Below are positions 15,880-23,673 of a DNA stretch of 29,804 nt, one piece after another. Source of the stretch: Borrelia coriaceae (GTDB taxonomy: Bacteria; Spirochaetota; Spirochaetia; Borreliales; Borreliaceae); assembly GCF_023035295.1 (NCBI RefSeq), contig NZ_CP075079.1, positions 1-29,804 of the forward strand, read 5' to 3'. The translations under genes were made by a program, and so were the position numbers. The notes below the pieces were generated by a model that was not told where the DNA came from, searched no databases, and saw only the letters and a program-made list of their open reading frames with translations. Position 1 is the first letter of the stretch; every line of letters starts with the position of its first letter.

Positions 15880-16863
15880 TTAACTTTGCTTAATATCAAC
15901 TCTTAATATGCTCTTTGCTGTTGCAATAAGACCCCCTAAAACAAAATCAATGTATGAATGTGCAATATCAGTTGAATCTTTATCAACTTGTTCATTTGGC
16001 ATTGGTAGCATATACTTACTTGGTTTAAATTTAATTAATTCTGAATTTAATGGGTAAATTAATATCTGATTTGAGAGTAAGTTAGATGTTTGGATATATA
16101 CTTCTTGTCTATTATTAACAGCTTTAATAGTCTTGATAAGGAAATCTTCCCATGAATCAGTTGAAGAATATGTATGAGAACTAGATGATGTTGAAGTATT
16201 CGTTATTGCATATGGTTTAACTAATTTTAAACTTGTTTTTGGATCAACTAGTACCATAAATGGAGTAGAAAACTCATCACCAAGTTCTAATTTTGCAAGT
16301 CCTGCTTCAATTTTTTCAAAGATCTTATCCATCTTTTCTTTATCACCATTGCTTACTTCTTCTTTTACTTGATCTGGCATATTAAGCAGTCCATACATAT
16401 TAGGAAGCATACGTTTTTGATTCTTACCATCTTTTTGGATTGAGACAGAACCAGTCAATATAAAGTGATTTATAAGTTTAATAATTTCATTACTTGCAAG
16501 CTTATATGCTTCCCTAAATGGAAGTAAATTATTATTTACATCACCTGCATAATCATTATTTTTATAAAATCCTTCAGAAGTTTGCTTTAAATGTCTAAAC
16601 TTATATTGTAATTTGAGATAATTAAGTCTAACTGCTTCTGAACGAAAACCAATAGTAGCAATAGTATTAACTTCATTTACTAATGTTGTTGGATTAGCAT
16701 TAAGAAAGGCATCCCATTTTATTGTTTTTAAGTACCCTGTCTTTAAATCTACATCTTCAATTTGTTCACTAGAAAACCAATTATAAAATATTGGTAACTT
16801 TACTTCATTAAATATATTTGCTATCTCTTTAGCATAATAATTTTGATCATATAATTCTGACAT
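15880..16863 (-). CDS. Major capsid protein
   Basis: 327 residues, placed after scaffold and decoration-like genes. Features of HK97-fold/encapsulin-type capsids: an early helix region, a conserved turn LPNMYGLLNMP at about residue 160, LVDPKTSLKLVKP, and a final strand region with DIAHSYIDFVLGGLIATAKSI. Ends with a hydrophobic beta segment like other capsid A-domains. Leader GGAGGTTAAAG directly precedes the ATG, one of the strongest ribosome sites in the operon, fitting high expression. I infer the role from order and layout. Confidence 0.72.
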   Translation of the reverse strand: MSELYDQNYYAKEIANIFNEVKLPIFYNWFSSEQIEDVDLKTGYLKTIKWDAFLNANPTTLVNEVNTIATIGFRSEAVRLNYLKLQYKFRHLKQTSEGFYKNNDYAGDVNNNLLPFREAYKLASNEIIKLINHFILTGSVSIQKDGKNQKRMLPNMYGLLNMPDQVKEEVSNGDKEKMDKIFEKIEAGLAKLELGDEFSTPFMVLVDPKTSLKLVKPYAITNTSTSSSSHTYSSTDSWEDFLIKTIKAVNNRQEVYIQTSNLLSNQILIYPLNSELIKFKPSKYMLPMPNEQVDKDSTDIAHSYIDFVLGGLIATAKSILRVDIKQS

Positions 16864-16883
16864 CTTTAACCTCCTTTAACTTA

Positions 16884-17459
16884 TTAACTTGGTTTACCTT
16901 TATTACCATAAATAGCTACATTTACTATGCAAAGCTTTTTTTCAGTATCAAGTTCGATTACATCTGATAATGCCATGGCATTAATTTTTCCATTATTTGA
17001 ACTATCCTTTTCAAGCTCACCATTTGTACCAAATTTAAGTTTGTCTTTTCTTTTTATGCCACTGCTTTCTTTTGCTATTAAATACCCCTGGAAGTTATTT
17101 GTAATAGGAATTACTGTAGCAGTATTAGTAAACTCATCTATGTCTGTACATATGCCATAAATGTCATCCTCACCACCAACTTCAACATGAGGTTCATAAT
17201 GTGGTTGATTGTTTTGTACTGTATCTACAACTAGCTTTACTCCTCTTTTATATGGATAGCCTGTAAAGAAGTAATTCTCTAATTTGTCATGCCTACTAGT
17301 TACAGTACCACCTTGATTTTGTAAATGTCTATTTTTATCCCTAAAATCAACTTTATTACTAAAAGTTCCAGCATCACTAGTAGGGTTTTTCATTTGTTTT
17401 TTTATTTTTTTAAGTTTTTCTTGATAGTCAGTTACTAACTGAGTTATGTTTGTTGACAC
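16884..17459 (-). CDS. DUF228 paralogue 3, head decoration candidate
   Basis: 191 residues. Shares with its two upstream neighbours the core NKVDFRDKNRHL, DKLENYFFTGYPYKRGVKL, DIYGICTDIDEFTNTATVIP, NNFQGYLIA and a C-terminal NGKINAMALSDVIEL, IVNVAIYGNKG. The pattern 'YGI-D-D-...-A-T-V-I-P-I-T-N-N-F' resembles beta-barrel head decoration proteins. Start GTG at 17459 preceded by GGAGGTTAAA. The DUF228 name is from memory. Confidence 0.7.
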   Translation of the reverse strand: MSTNITQLVTDYQEKLKKIKKQMKNPTSDAGTFSNKVDFRDKNRHLQNQGGTVTSRHDKLENYFFTGYPYKRGVKLVVDTVQNNQPHYEPHVEVGGEDDIYGICTDIDEFTNTATVIPITNNFQGYLIAKESSGIKRKDKLKFGTNGELEKDSSNNGKINAMALSDVIELDTEKKLCIVNVAIYGNKGKPS

Positions 17460-17486
17460 TTTAACCTCCTAACCTTTTGCTTTACT

Positions 17487-18326
17487 TCAAGAAACGGCCT
17501 TATTACCATAAATGGCTATCTTTATTAAATACAGCTTATAATCCTCTTGTTCTTTTTTAGATGTGTCATCAGTAAGATTTAATGTAAATACATTTGATAA
17601 TGCAATAGCTTTAATTGATACTTGTGAATCATTAGATGCTTTAATAACTTCTCCATCTGAATTGAAATCTAATTTATTTCCTATTTCAATACCTGAAGGA
17701 CTGCTAGCAATTACATACCCTTCAAAATTATTTGTTATAGGTATTACTGTTGCTACATTAGTATGCTCATCAATGTCTATGCATATTCCATACATATTTT
17801 TACCATCAGATACTTCAACTTGAACTTCATCAGATTTTGAAGTTTCAATTTTTAATTTAACCGCACGCTTGTATGGGAATCCTATAGCAGGGTATTCTTC
17901 TAACTTATCTGTACTACTTGATACAGATTGAGATATAGCATCAAATGTTAAGTTTTTATCTCTAAAATCAATTTTAGCTTTAAATACTGACCTTTCATCA
18001 TAATTAAAACTTTTAGAGTATTTTTTTAACTTTAATATAGCGTCCTTCAATGACTTACCCTCATCAGTTTCAAGTACTGCTGCTTGCCTTTTTCTTCTAC
18101 TTCGTCCTCTTGTTCTAGAAGGTTGTTGTAATTCTTCTCCTTGTTCTTCGTCTTTTTGTTCATCATCATTGTCTTCATCATCTTCTTTTATTTGTTCTTG
18201 TTGTAACTGTTGTTTTAAAGTCTCAATCAGTTCATTATCATCCATGCCAGCATACATATCGGGTTCAAGTGTTCCATGTCCCAAATTAGGTACTAAGCTT
18301 GGATTTTGATTACCCTTGTTACTCAC
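17487..18326 (-). CDS. DUF228 paralogue 2 with a charged N-terminal extension
   Basis: 279 residues, about 90 longer than its two paralogues. The extra part is at the N-terminus: a Gln/Glu/Asp-rich acidic tract at about 44-68, then a basic patch RTRGRSRRKR at 71-80. The rest keeps the shared core (FRDKNLTFDAI, EYPAIGFPYKRAVKLK, YGICIDIDEHTNVATVIP). An acidic-basic tail on a head protein could contact DNA or other capsid parts. Start GTG at 18326 (weak ribosome site). Confidence 0.7.
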   Translation of the reverse strand: MSNKGNQNPSLVPNLGHGTLEPDMYAGMDDNELIETLKQQLQQEQIKEDDEDNDDEQKDEEQGEELQQPSRTRGRSRRKRQAAVLETDEGKSLKDAILKLKKYSKSFNYDERSVFKAKIDFRDKNLTFDAISQSVSSSTDKLEEYPAIGFPYKRAVKLKIETSKSDEVQVEVSDGKNMYGICIDIDEHTNVATVIPITNNFEGYVIASSPSGIEIGNKLDFNSDGEVIKASNDSQVSIKAIALSNVFTLNLTDDTSKKEQEDYKLYLIKIAIYGNKAVS

Positions 18327-18328
18327 TA

Positions 18329-18892
18329 TTATTTATACCCTCTGTTCCCAAATATACTTACAAGTGCTATGTAAAGGTTATCATTGATTTTAAATGCACT
18401 TGATAAGGCAACACCATTTATAGTTGTGTTTGAACCACTGTCATTTTCAATCTCTCCATTTGAATCAAATTTAACCTTGACATCAGGTGTAATTTGACTT
18501 TGACTATCCTTTTTTACTACTAAATATCCAGTAAAGTTATTTGTTATTGGTATCACTGTAGCAGTCTGTGTAAACTCATCAATATCTATGCATATACCAT
18601 ATAGATCATTACCACCCCCGGCTTCAACACAAGGCTCATCACTATCATTTGCTTCGTAAGATAGCTTAACGCCACGTTTGTATGGGTATCCTTTAACGGG
18701 ATAATTTTCTAATTTGTCAACACTGCTAGTTAGAGTACCACCTTGATTTGCAAAGTGTACACCTTTGTCTTTAAAACCTATATCTACATGAAAAAGCCCA
18801 GCATCTCTATTAGGATTTTTCATTAAAGCTTGTATTTCTTTTACTTTGGCATCATAATCTTTTTTAAGTTGTGTTATATTGGTATCTGACAT
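18329..18892 (-). CDS. DUF228 paralogue 1, head decoration candidate
   Basis: 187 residues, first of three consecutive paralogues. Core segments: IGFKDKGVHFANQGGTLT, DKLENYPVKGYPYKRGVKL, YGICIDIDEFTQTATVIP, NNFTGYLVV and NGVALSSAFKI. The N-terminal ITQLKKDYDAKVKEIQALMKNPN is closely matched by paralogue 3. AAGGAGCAACAT precedes the ATG at 18892. Role in the head is inferred from place between scaffold and capsid. Confidence 0.7.
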   Translation of the reverse strand: MSDTNITQLKKDYDAKVKEIQALMKNPNRDAGLFHVDIGFKDKGVHFANQGGTLTSSVDKLENYPVKGYPYKRGVKLSYEANDSDEPCVEAGGGNDLYGICIDIDEFTQTATVIPITNNFTGYLVVKKDSQSQITPDVKVKFDSNGEIENDSGSNTTINGVALSSAFKINDNLYIALVSIFGNRGYK

Positions 18893-18904
18893 ATATGTTG
18901 CTCC

Positions 18905-19579
18905 TTAAGCAGTTTTTTGCTTTCTAGATTTATAAAATTGATTTCTTTTTTCTTTATAAGCATTAGCAATAGAAATATTAAACTCACTAAAATTTTGGGG
19001 AGTAAAATTAGAATCTAAGATTGAGATATCCTCATTTGTTAAGGCTAGTTTAATCTCACCTTTTGAATTGACACTTGTAGATTGTATTCTTTTCTTTATG
19101 TTTACTTTAGCAAGGTTTACAAGTTGTTCAAGTAATTCACCATCTAGATGACTAGTATCTCTTACCTTAGCAATAGCATAAATCTCTTCAATGGGTACAT
19201 ATTTTCTAACAAGCTCCCTACGCTGTGCTTGCATTATGTCTTTTAATAAGTATCCCTTAGCAAGTAATGTCTCTTTATTAAAATGACTACTTAAATGCTT
19301 ACGAGCTAAATTATCAATCTCATTAATACGAGAAGCTTCACTTAATAATTTATTTTCTTCTTCTAAACGCGCTTGTGACTCTGAAAGTTCTTTTGATATC
19401 CTTTCATTAATAGTTAAATTCTTACCTTCAGATTCTTTTGATGCTTTATATGCCTTATATTCTTCATATTCTTTTAAACTTAAAGTAATACTGTCTGTAT
19501 TCTCTTTATTACCCTCTGTATTTTGAATTAAAGTATCTTCTTGTGTACTGTCTACATTTTCTTGTATCTCTTGGTTCAT
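18905..19579 (-). CDS. Scaffolding/head morphogenesis protein (DUF1357 family)
   Basis: 224 residues. Acidic Gln/Glu/Asn-rich start, a long coiled coil (SLKEYEEYKAYKASKE, ELSESQARLEEENKLLSEAS), and a basic end FYKSRKQKT. That acidic-coiled-basic profile between portal and capsid genes is typical of internal scaffolds. Ribosome site AAAAGGAGAGTTTATG, almost the same as that of bdr. Family name from memory. Confidence 0.7.
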   Translation of the reverse strand: MNQEIQENVDSTQEDTLIQNTEGNKENTDSITLSLKEYEEYKAYKASKESEGKNLTINERISKELSESQARLEEENKLLSEASRINEIDNLARKHLSSHFNKETLLAKGYLLKDIMQAQRRELVRKYVPIEEIYAIAKVRDTSHLDGELLEQLVNLAKVNIKKRIQSTSVNSKGEIKLALTNEDISILDSNFTPQNFSEFNISIANAYKEKRNQFYKSRKQKTA

Positions 19580-19590
19580 AAACTCTCCTT

Positions 19591-20793
19591 TTAGCTTTCA
19601 TAAAAAAATAATTTTGATCTTAAAGTCTCAAGTTCACTTTTACTTAACGTATTACTTGCTTCTAATTCCTTGTATTTAAGGGTTAATTCTATAAGTTTGG
19701 AATCTCTTTCATACTTTTCTTCTTCAGTGAGCATATGCAATGAGTTAAATCTAATGTCTAAATAATAATATTTATTAAGTTTACTATTGCAATTAATTTC
19801 TAACTCTTCTTGAACACCTTTTAAAAAGTCGTAATAGTTAGATCTGTCCCCTTTACCATCACTACCAAGCCCCTTAACTTGTTCATTAAAGCTTCTAGTT
19901 AAAGGCTCCTTAGTATCAGCTCCTATCTTTGCTTTTACTAATGCTAAAGCCTCTTTTAAATAGGTTATGTCATACTTAATAACTTCAAGTGAAGCATCTG
20001 ATGTACCACTATAAAATATGCCGTCATTATTTAAATTATTTCTAAGTCTATATAGTTCTCTTTCAAGTTCATTATTTACACCTTTAAACTTTCTTATATG
20101 CTCATCATCATTCCTTTTAAATATATTAGTAAATAAACTTCCCTTATCAACACCCTTAGTTAAAAGATCTAGAGATGTTTTAGCATTAACTAAAGCATCT
20201 TGTAATTCTACTAATGATTCATCTTTATAAAATAGAAAATTATGACTCTCTATTCTCTTTTCTATTTCTTTATATATTTGTTCAAAAAGATATATATTAA
20301 GCAAAAAGCTTTGGGTATAACATGGACTGTATGCTTTAAGTATATAGTCATAATTAGAGTGTATTATTACTCTACTCTTATGAATTTTTATTTCCTTATA
20401 AGATATCTGATCGTTTTCATTTATTTTCAAATTGTATGTTATATAAGTAGCATCAGGCCCCTCATCACGAACACTGTTATAATCAAGATACATAAATCCA
20501 GTAGGAAATTCTTTATTTACTTCTAAGTGTAAATCTTGTAGTTGGTCTTCTGTTTTAACTAAAATATACCCAACACCATTGAAACGATAACTGATTATGC
20601 ACTGAAATAATGTTGCTTTTAATTCTATTTTTAACGCATCTAGAGCATCTTCAATAGACAAAGAAGTAGGCATTACACTATTTAAAATGATCCCATTCTT
20701 AAGAACGTCTTCTGCTACATTTGAGATGTAATTTCTAAAGAATATTGAATACTTGTATAGATCTTTAGCATGAAATTTGAAATCTAATCTCAT
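19591..20793 (-). CDS. Portal protein
   Basis: 400 residues, after the terminase and before scaffold and capsid. Features of DUF1073/SPP1-type portals: RNYISNVAEDVLKNGI, GVGYILVKTEDQLQDL, the clip/stem helices around SFLLNIYLFEQIYKEIEKRI, and the late SFNEQVKGLGSDGKGDRSNYYDF segment, which is typical of these portals ('G-L-x-S-x-G-...-D'). It would form the DNA entry ring. ATG at 20793 with GGTTAAAGGTTAGAAG upstream. Confidence 0.76.
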   Translation of the reverse strand: MRLDFKFHAKDLYKYSIFFRNYISNVAEDVLKNGIILNSVMPTSLSIEDALDALKIELKATLFQCIISYRFNGVGYILVKTEDQLQDLHLEVNKEFPTGFMYLDYNSVRDEGPDATYITYNLKINENDQISYKEIKIHKSRVIIHSNYDYILKAYSPCYTQSFLLNIYLFEQIYKEIEKRIESHNFLFYKDESLVELQDALVNAKTSLDLLTKGVDKGSLFTNIFKRNDDEHIRKFKGVNNELERELYRLRNNLNNDGIFYSGTSDASLEVIKYDITYLKEALALVKAKIGADTKEPLTRSFNEQVKGLGSDGKGDRSNYYDFLKGVQEELEINCNSKLNKYYYLDIRFNSLHMLTEEEKYERDSKLIELTLKYKELEASNTLSKSELETLRSKLFFYES

Positions 20794-20936
20794 TTATTCT
20801 TCTAACCTTTAACCATAAAAAATATAACTCAATACTTAGTTTTTGCTAAGTATTTTTAACAAAAAAATAAGGGTTGTGAAAAAAATTTGTTGTTTAAATA
20901 TGACTTTAAGAAGGAGATATTGAACTTACATTGATT
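20794..20936 (-). promoter_or_regulatory. Gap between bdr and portal with a 9-bp hairpin
   Basis: 143 bases. At 20831-20854 there is AATACTTAG-TTTTTG-CTAAGTATT (9-bp stem), containing the recurring 12-mer TAGTTTTTGCTA. On the + strand, 20902-20919 reads ACTTTAAGAAGGAGATAT, an ideal ribosome site with no + strand gene after it. No clear promoter for the portal is seen; the hairpin may process or attenuate the late transcript. Confidence 0.5.
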
Positions 20937-21548
20937 TTATTTAAAGATTAGTGTCAATAAAATTCCTAAACACATAGTAATAATTGTTCCAAGCATCCAA
21001 TTATGCACTCTTAACGTACTCTTAAGTTCTGATGCTGTTTTATCTATTTTATTATCTAACTCCATTCTGTTAAGGTCCATATTACTATCTAAATCTTTGA
21101 TATCTGATTTTAATTCACTTCTTACATTATCTATCTTTGCATTTAAATTATTCTCTACATTATCTATCTTATTATCTAGTTCAATTCTTACAGATGTGAT
21201 TTCAGATTTTAAGCTACGTTCTGTCATCTCTATTTTTAAATTCAAATTACTCTCAACACTATTAATTCTATCTTCTAATCTTTTTTCTACACCATCAATC
21301 TTCTCTTCTAATCTCTTCTCAACACCATCAATCTTCTCTTCTAGTTTTTCAAATCTAAAATTAAAATTATTTTCTAAATACTCAATATCTTTGTAAGTAA
21401 GTTCATTATGGTAATATCTTTTAGAAAGATCATTTGCAATAAACTCTTGCATTCCAAGCCTTATAAATTCTTGATAGATCATATCCTCAGTTATATGACC
21501 ACTAAAAACTTGTACGCTTCCAACAGACTGTAATGATGATTCTTGCAT
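20937..21548 (-). CDS. bdr: Bdr family repeat protein
   Basis: 203 residues. Bdr hallmarks: N-terminal domain with ITEDMIYQEFIRLGMQEFIA and DLSKRYYHNELTYKDIEYLE, a central coiled-coil repeat (EEKIDGVEKRL twice, then KIDNVE-type units to about 175), and one membrane segment at about 184-202 (WMLGTIITMCLGILLTLIF). Bdr proteins are membrane-anchored, variable, plasmid-borne Borrelia proteins of unclear role. The two EEKIDGVEKRL units arise from a 33-bp DNA repeat (21271-21336). Strong site AAGGAGAGTTTATG. Its place inside the packaging genes is noteworthy. Confidence 0.92.
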   Translation of the reverse strand: MQESSLQSVGSVQVFSGHITEDMIYQEFIRLGMQEFIANDLSKRYYHNELTYKDIEYLENNFNFRFEKLEEKIDGVEKRLEEKIDGVEKRLEDRINSVESNLNLKIEMTERSLKSEITSVRIELDNKIDNVENNLNAKIDNVRSELKSDIKDLDSNMDLNRMELDNKIDKTASELKSTLRVHNWMLGTIITMCLGILLTLIFK

Positions 21549-21587
21549 AAACTCTCCTTATTTAATTATTATATAATATTTTATGCA

Positions 21588-22940
21588 TTATAGGAACCTT
21601 ATTTTACTAAAATGGGCTTTAAGAGAGCGCATATTTAGACTTAACAACATATATGATGCTGAAAGACTATCTAATGAATCATCATCACTCTTACCATCCC
21701 CTTTATATTTATACATATCTGATATACTTGATTTACTTGAATAATCCAAAATACTAAGCCTTGAGGTTGATAAGGGTTCTATCAGTGTAGCAATTCTTGT
21801 AAATTTATTACTTATAGGTTTTATCGGTGCAATCCTAAACTTATGATTCATACTTGATCTAAGTTTTAAAAAGGTTTGTGTTACATTCCCATGTCCTGAA
21901 ATATTATCTCTATCTTCAACATAAAGGGTATGCACATTTAGATTTCCTAATATAGTTTTGATTGTGTTTAACACCTTAGGATCACCAAATGGTAGTTTTT
22001 CTTGAAATAGAAATGCATAATACTTATTATCTACTCTTTCTAATACACAAAGTGCAGTATTATCACCACCAATACTGTATGCGGGGTCTAGATATGCTAT
22101 TGGATTTACAAATTCATGCTCACTTGTAACATTAATATTGGTAAATATAGCATCACACGGAGCAACCCATTCGCCTAAAAGGACTTTGGCTTTATATGTT
22201 GGCTTGTCTTTATAAATTTCTTCTTGTGTTTTAATAAATTCTTTTGAAATTAGATTATTATCATAAGTTGTAAAGTTATATGTAGAATAAGTATTAGTAT
22301 TATCAATATAATCAGTTTTAAAAAAGTGGTCAGGACTGTCGGGGTTAGTATCAAAAATAATTGTTTGCATACCCACTCTAAGTCTTTTTAAACATTCTAT
22401 TAATGTTTCCTTATGTAGAGTTGTTGCTTCATTTACATATATAAGAGCTGAGTTGCTTCCCCTAAATCTTTCAAAATCACTGGCCTTATCACCACCATAA
22501 AGGTTAACTCTTAATGAATCAAGTTCAAAATATGATGTATTAGAAAACTTAGGTAAAAATGGGATATTTAGCATATTAGCAAGCTTTTCAAATTGACCTA
22601 AAACATTAATCTCTAATGATTTTTGTGAATTACCCAATATAAAATTATTGGTATCTTGTTTATATAAATTTCTATTCTTAATCAAGATTTTTAAGAACAA
22701 ATAACATGCTAAAAAGGTTTTTCCACTTGCAATGCCACCACTTAAGATAATTTTACTTTGATTATTTATTTCTATACTGCGTATTACTTCAAGCTGTTTT
22801 TTAGTTAAATATTTATTCTCAAACCCTTTAAAATCAACTTCTACTTCTTTAAACTTAATATACTTTAATATATCAATCCCAAATTCACGTTTATAATCCC
22901 TTTGCATTTCTTTAAACATTGGTAATTTATATATATCCAT
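21588..22940 (-). CDS. Terminase large subunit
   Basis: 450-residue packaging motor. ATPase: Walker A SGGIASGKT at 67-75 and Walker B ALIYVNEAT around 164-172. Nuclease domain: D285 in LDPAYS, the acidic pair VEDRD near 341-345, and DDDSLDSLSASY at 420-430, giving the three acidic positions of the RNase H-like fold. Length is normal for the PBSX/Terminase_3-like type. It follows the small subunit after ten bases; AAAGGTTAAG precedes the ATG. Confidence 0.93.
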   Translation of the reverse strand: MDIYKLPMFKEMQRDYKREFGIDILKYIKFKEVEVDFKGFENKYLTKKQLEVIRSIEINNQSKIILSGGIASGKTFLACYLFLKILIKNRNLYKQDTNNFILGNSQKSLEINVLGQFEKLANMLNIPFLPKFSNTSYFELDSLRVNLYGGDKASDFERFRGSNSALIYVNEATTLHKETLIECLKRLRVGMQTIIFDTNPDSPDHFFKTDYIDNTNTYSTYNFTTYDNNLISKEFIKTQEEIYKDKPTYKAKVLLGEWVAPCDAIFTNINVTSEHEFVNPIAYLDPAYSIGGDNTALCVLERVDNKYYAFLFQEKLPFGDPKVLNTIKTILGNLNVHTLYVEDRDNISGHGNVTQTFLKLRSSMNHKFRIAPIKPISNKFTRIATLIEPLSTSRLSILDYSSKSSISDMYKYKGDGKSDDDSLDSLSASYMLLSLNMRSLKAHFSKIRFL

Positions 22941-22950
22941 TTCTTAACCT

Positions 22951-23496
22951 TTAAACTTGAAATTTAAAACGTGACTCTACATCTGTTGCTTTTAGCTTTT
23001 GCAGCATCTCATAATACAACTGCATTTTCTTAACTTCCCTTTCTTTTTTAAGTTGTGACAGTTGAAGTGTTAAGTCTTCATTACTATTTTCTTCTTGTGA
23101 ATGTTCACACTCTTTAGAAAGACTTATAATCTTAGACTCTATTTTATCTATTTGATCATCATGAGTTTTAAGTTCTAACTCTACATACCTACTAAATGAA
23201 TTTATAAATTCTATTCCTAGAAGGCTACGAGCAATACTAAACTGACTCTTTAGATCACGTGCTTGTGCATTACTTTGAGACGCATGAAGTAAGATATTAG
23301 TCAGAGTATCTTCATGAATAGTAAGTTTATTGTCTCTAACATATTCAGAATTGTCTTTAACCGCTTCCCATTTGTGTCTCATTTTACTTACATTCGCTTT
23401 TGAGACGCCCATTTCCTTTGCAATATTAGTGTCATTAAGTTTACCTTCCTTAAAATACACAACATAATCATCAAATGATTTCTTTATCCTACTCAT
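22951..23496 (-). CDS. Terminase small subunit candidate (DUF603 family)
   Basis: 181 residues from the ATG at 23496; an in-frame GTG at 23508 would add four. The N-terminus has a helix-turn-helix (FKEGKLNDTNIAKEMGVSKANVSKMRHKWEAV), as expected for the DNA-recognition subunit, and the C-terminal half is a long coiled coil (ETHDDQIDKIESKIISL-like) that could form the oligomer ring. Directly upstream of the large subunit. It is the first gene of the late operon. No strong ribosome site is visible, so the exact start is uncertain. Confidence 0.78.
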   Translation of the reverse strand: MSRIKKSFDDYVVYFKEGKLNDTNIAKEMGVSKANVSKMRHKWEAVKDNSEYVRDNKLTIHEDTLTNILLHASQSNAQARDLKSQFSIARSLLGIEFINSFSRYVELELKTHDDQIDKIESKIISLSKECEHSQEENSNEDLTLQLSQLKKEREVKKMQLYYEMLQKLKATDVESRFKFQV

Positions 23497-23532
23497 ATTC
23501 TTTAACACAAATTAACCAATAAGTTAATAAAA

Positions 23533-23561
23533 ATTATAATTAATTAACATAAACTCTATAA
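23533..23561 (-). promoter_or_regulatory. Late operon promoter candidate
   Basis: On the - strand: -35 TTATAG (23561-23556), 17-bp spacer, -10 TATAAT (23538-23533). Start would be near 23526, about 30 bases before the terminase ATG. It diverges from the mlp promoter in the same 177-base gap. A second option is TTTGCA/TATAGA with 16-bp spacing slightly upstream. Confidence 0.5.
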
Positions 23562-23630
23562 CAAAAAAATAAACTTTGCAAAAACAATAAATACTCATCA
23601 ATAATACATACTAGTTATAAAATAATAATC

Positions 23631-23670
23631 TATAATAACTTAGATCATGTATAAAATAGATAAGGAGAAT
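23631..23670 (+). promoter_or_regulatory. mlp -10 box and ribosome binding site
   Basis: TATAAT at 23631-23636 with no good -35 box at 17 bp, so promoter strength is unclear. AAGGAGA at 23662-23668 lies six bases before the ATG at 23674, which fixes the start; an upstream in-frame ATG at 23647 has no such site. Confidence 0.5.
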
Positions 23671-23673
23671 ATT

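Noticed and set aside
20242..20526. 94-codon frame on the + strand opposite the portal gene
   Set aside because: Shadow of the portal coding frame; no ribosome site and a low-complexity, aromatic composition.
20902..20919. Vector (T7 gene 10 leader) contamination
   Set aside because: The 18-mer resembles that leader, but flanking sequence is AT-rich Borrelia-like and lacks the rest of any vector; chance or a native ribosome site is simpler.
21097..21396. 99-codon + strand frame rich in Ser/Phe/Leu
   Set aside because: Antisense of the Bdr repeat region; periodicity comes from the bdr repeats.
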